Shown: positions 63,296-64,000 of the stretch, piece after piece
How the letters are laid out: every line of letters starts with the position of its first letter
Position numbering within the stretch: position 1 is the first letter of the stretch
Origin: Motacilla alba alba
Lineage: Eukaryota > Chordata > Aves > Passeriformes > Motacillidae
Direction: 5' to 3'
DNA: 64,000 nucleotides
Assembly (NCBI RefSeq): GCF_015832195.1
Contig: NC_052021.1
Span: 31,584,786-31,648,785 of the forward strand
Program-made: the position numbers and the translations under genes
The notes under the pieces: generated by a model
Told to the model about the DNA's origin: nothing
Databases searched by the model: none
What the model saw: the letters and a program-made list of their open reading frames with translations, nothing else

Positions 63296-63600
63296 CATAG
63301 AATGGTTTGGGTTGGAAGGGACCTAACACTCATCTCATTCCAACCCCAGGGACACCTCCCAGTGTCCCAGGCTGCTCCAAGCCCTGTCCAGCCTGGCCTC
63401 GGGCACTGCCAGGGATCCAGGGGCAGCCACAGCTGCTCTGGGCACCCTGTGCCACGGCCTGCCACCCTCCCAGGGAAAATTCTTCCCAAAATCCCATCTA
63501 ATTTTGCCCTCTGAAACTTCATAGCCTTTCTTCTTGTCCTGTCACTCCCTTGCAAAAAGTCCTCCAGCTCTCTTGTAGAATTTTTCAGACAATTAATTTG
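63296..63600 (-). mobile_element. CR1 LINE fragment, about 300 bp
   Basis: Contains tcatagaatggtttgggttg, gaagggacct, gtgtcccaggctgctccaag and ccagggatccaggggcagcc, ending in cttcttgtcctgtcactccc. It is the longest clear CR1 fragment with an intact 3' tip in the window. Confidence 0.92.
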
Positions 63601-63689
63601 TTCTCTGTGGGGTTTGAATTTTATGGCACGAATGATGTGCTGAGCCCAGGCTGACACCAGGATTCTGTTTGTTAAGCTCCCACCACAGC

Positions 63690-63799
63690 CCTGAGACCTG
63701 GGTGATGCTCCCAGCCCTGCTCCATCCTCAGAGGCCCTGAGGATGCCCCCAGCCCCAACCATTCCCCCAGCCCCAGATGATGCTCCCAGCCCCTGGCCC
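63690..63799. repeat. Imperfect CCCCAGCC/GATGCTCC-rich low-complexity stretch
   Basis: Loose repeats of gatgctcccagccc-like words precede the regular 17-bp array and may be its degenerate edge. Confidence 0.6.
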
Positions 63800-64000
63800 T
63801 GCTCCATCCCTGTCTATGCTCCATCCCTGTCCCTGCTTCATCCCTGTCTATGCTCCATCCCTGTCCCTGCTCCATCCCTGTCCCTGCTCCATCCCTGTCC
63901 CCACTCCATCCCTGTCCCTGCTTCATCCCTATCCCCACTCCATCCCTGTCCCTGCTCCATCCCTGTCCCTGCTTCATCCCTATCCCCACTTCATCCCTGT
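63800..64000. repeat. 17-bp minisatellite, about 12 copies, continues past the window
   Basis: The unit is tgctccatccctgtccc with variants at the end (tcta, cccca). It is regular from 63800 to the last base of the window, so its true length is unknown. Confidence 0.93.

Larger units (their letters stand above)
54361..64000. other. Intergenic region, no gene supported
   Basis: No splice-consistent exon chain could be found on either strand. I looked for BTBD16, the next gene in mammals, and saw nothing recognisable. The region holds three CR1 fragments, the pentanucleotide array at 61208-61610 and the 17-bp array at 63800-64000; open frames here are repeat-derived or chance. Confidence 0.6.

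Noticed and set aside
1..64000. CRISPR arrays, tRNA or rRNA genes, endogenous retroviral genes, prokaryotic operons
   Set aside because: None seen: no spaced palindromic repeats, no cloverleaf with A/B boxes that I could identify, no viral coding motifs. The gene structure is that of a spliced vertebrate locus.

Overview
The window is vertebrate nuclear DNA, most likely from a bird. At least eleven short 3'-end fragments of CR1-type LINEs, on both strands, are the only interspersed repeat family I can recognise. The protein-coding exons are clearly TACC2, with the exon order and protein sequence known from amniotes. The species cannot be named from the sequence.

Positions 1-10601 are intronic or 5' to the first recognisable exon and contain a 62-bp minisatellite, two CR1 fragments and a small dispersed duplication. 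From 10602 to 49545 the plus strand carries the 3' part of TACC2 (transforming acidic coiled-coil protein 2). I could place 16 constitutive-looking coding exons by matching reading phase across GT/AG junctions, plus two in-frame cassette microexons: 36 nt at 21764-21799 and 9 nt at 44641-44649. Joined without the microexons they give 1010 codons before the stop, and with both 1025. The 5' exons, including any start codon, lie outside the window. The first large exon holds the SDP-type acidic repeats and basic stretches. Exons from about 31254 onward encode the C-terminal TACC coiled coil. Three possible polyadenylation signals follow between 49672 and 50033.

About 0.6 kb further on, a compact three-exon plus-strand gene (50646-52357) encodes a 125-residue protein. 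It has a signal peptide, a ten-cysteine Ly6/uPAR (three-finger) domain and a hydrophobic C-terminus typical of GPI anchoring. I cannot assign it to a named orthologue. A poly(A) signal at 54334 may end its transcript.

From about 54.4 kb to the end no gene could be supported. This stretch holds three longer CR1 fragments, a roughly 400-bp homopyrimidine pentanucleotide microsatellite that switches unit halfway, and a 17-bp minisatellite that runs off the window end.

The two genes have no evident functional link: TACC2 is a centrosome/microtubule adaptor, whereas the Ly6 protein would sit on the cell surface. Nothing in the window resembles a wholly new system. The best leads are the unassigned Ly6 gene, the two TACC2 microexons, and an unexpectedly long open reading continuation into one TACC2 intron.
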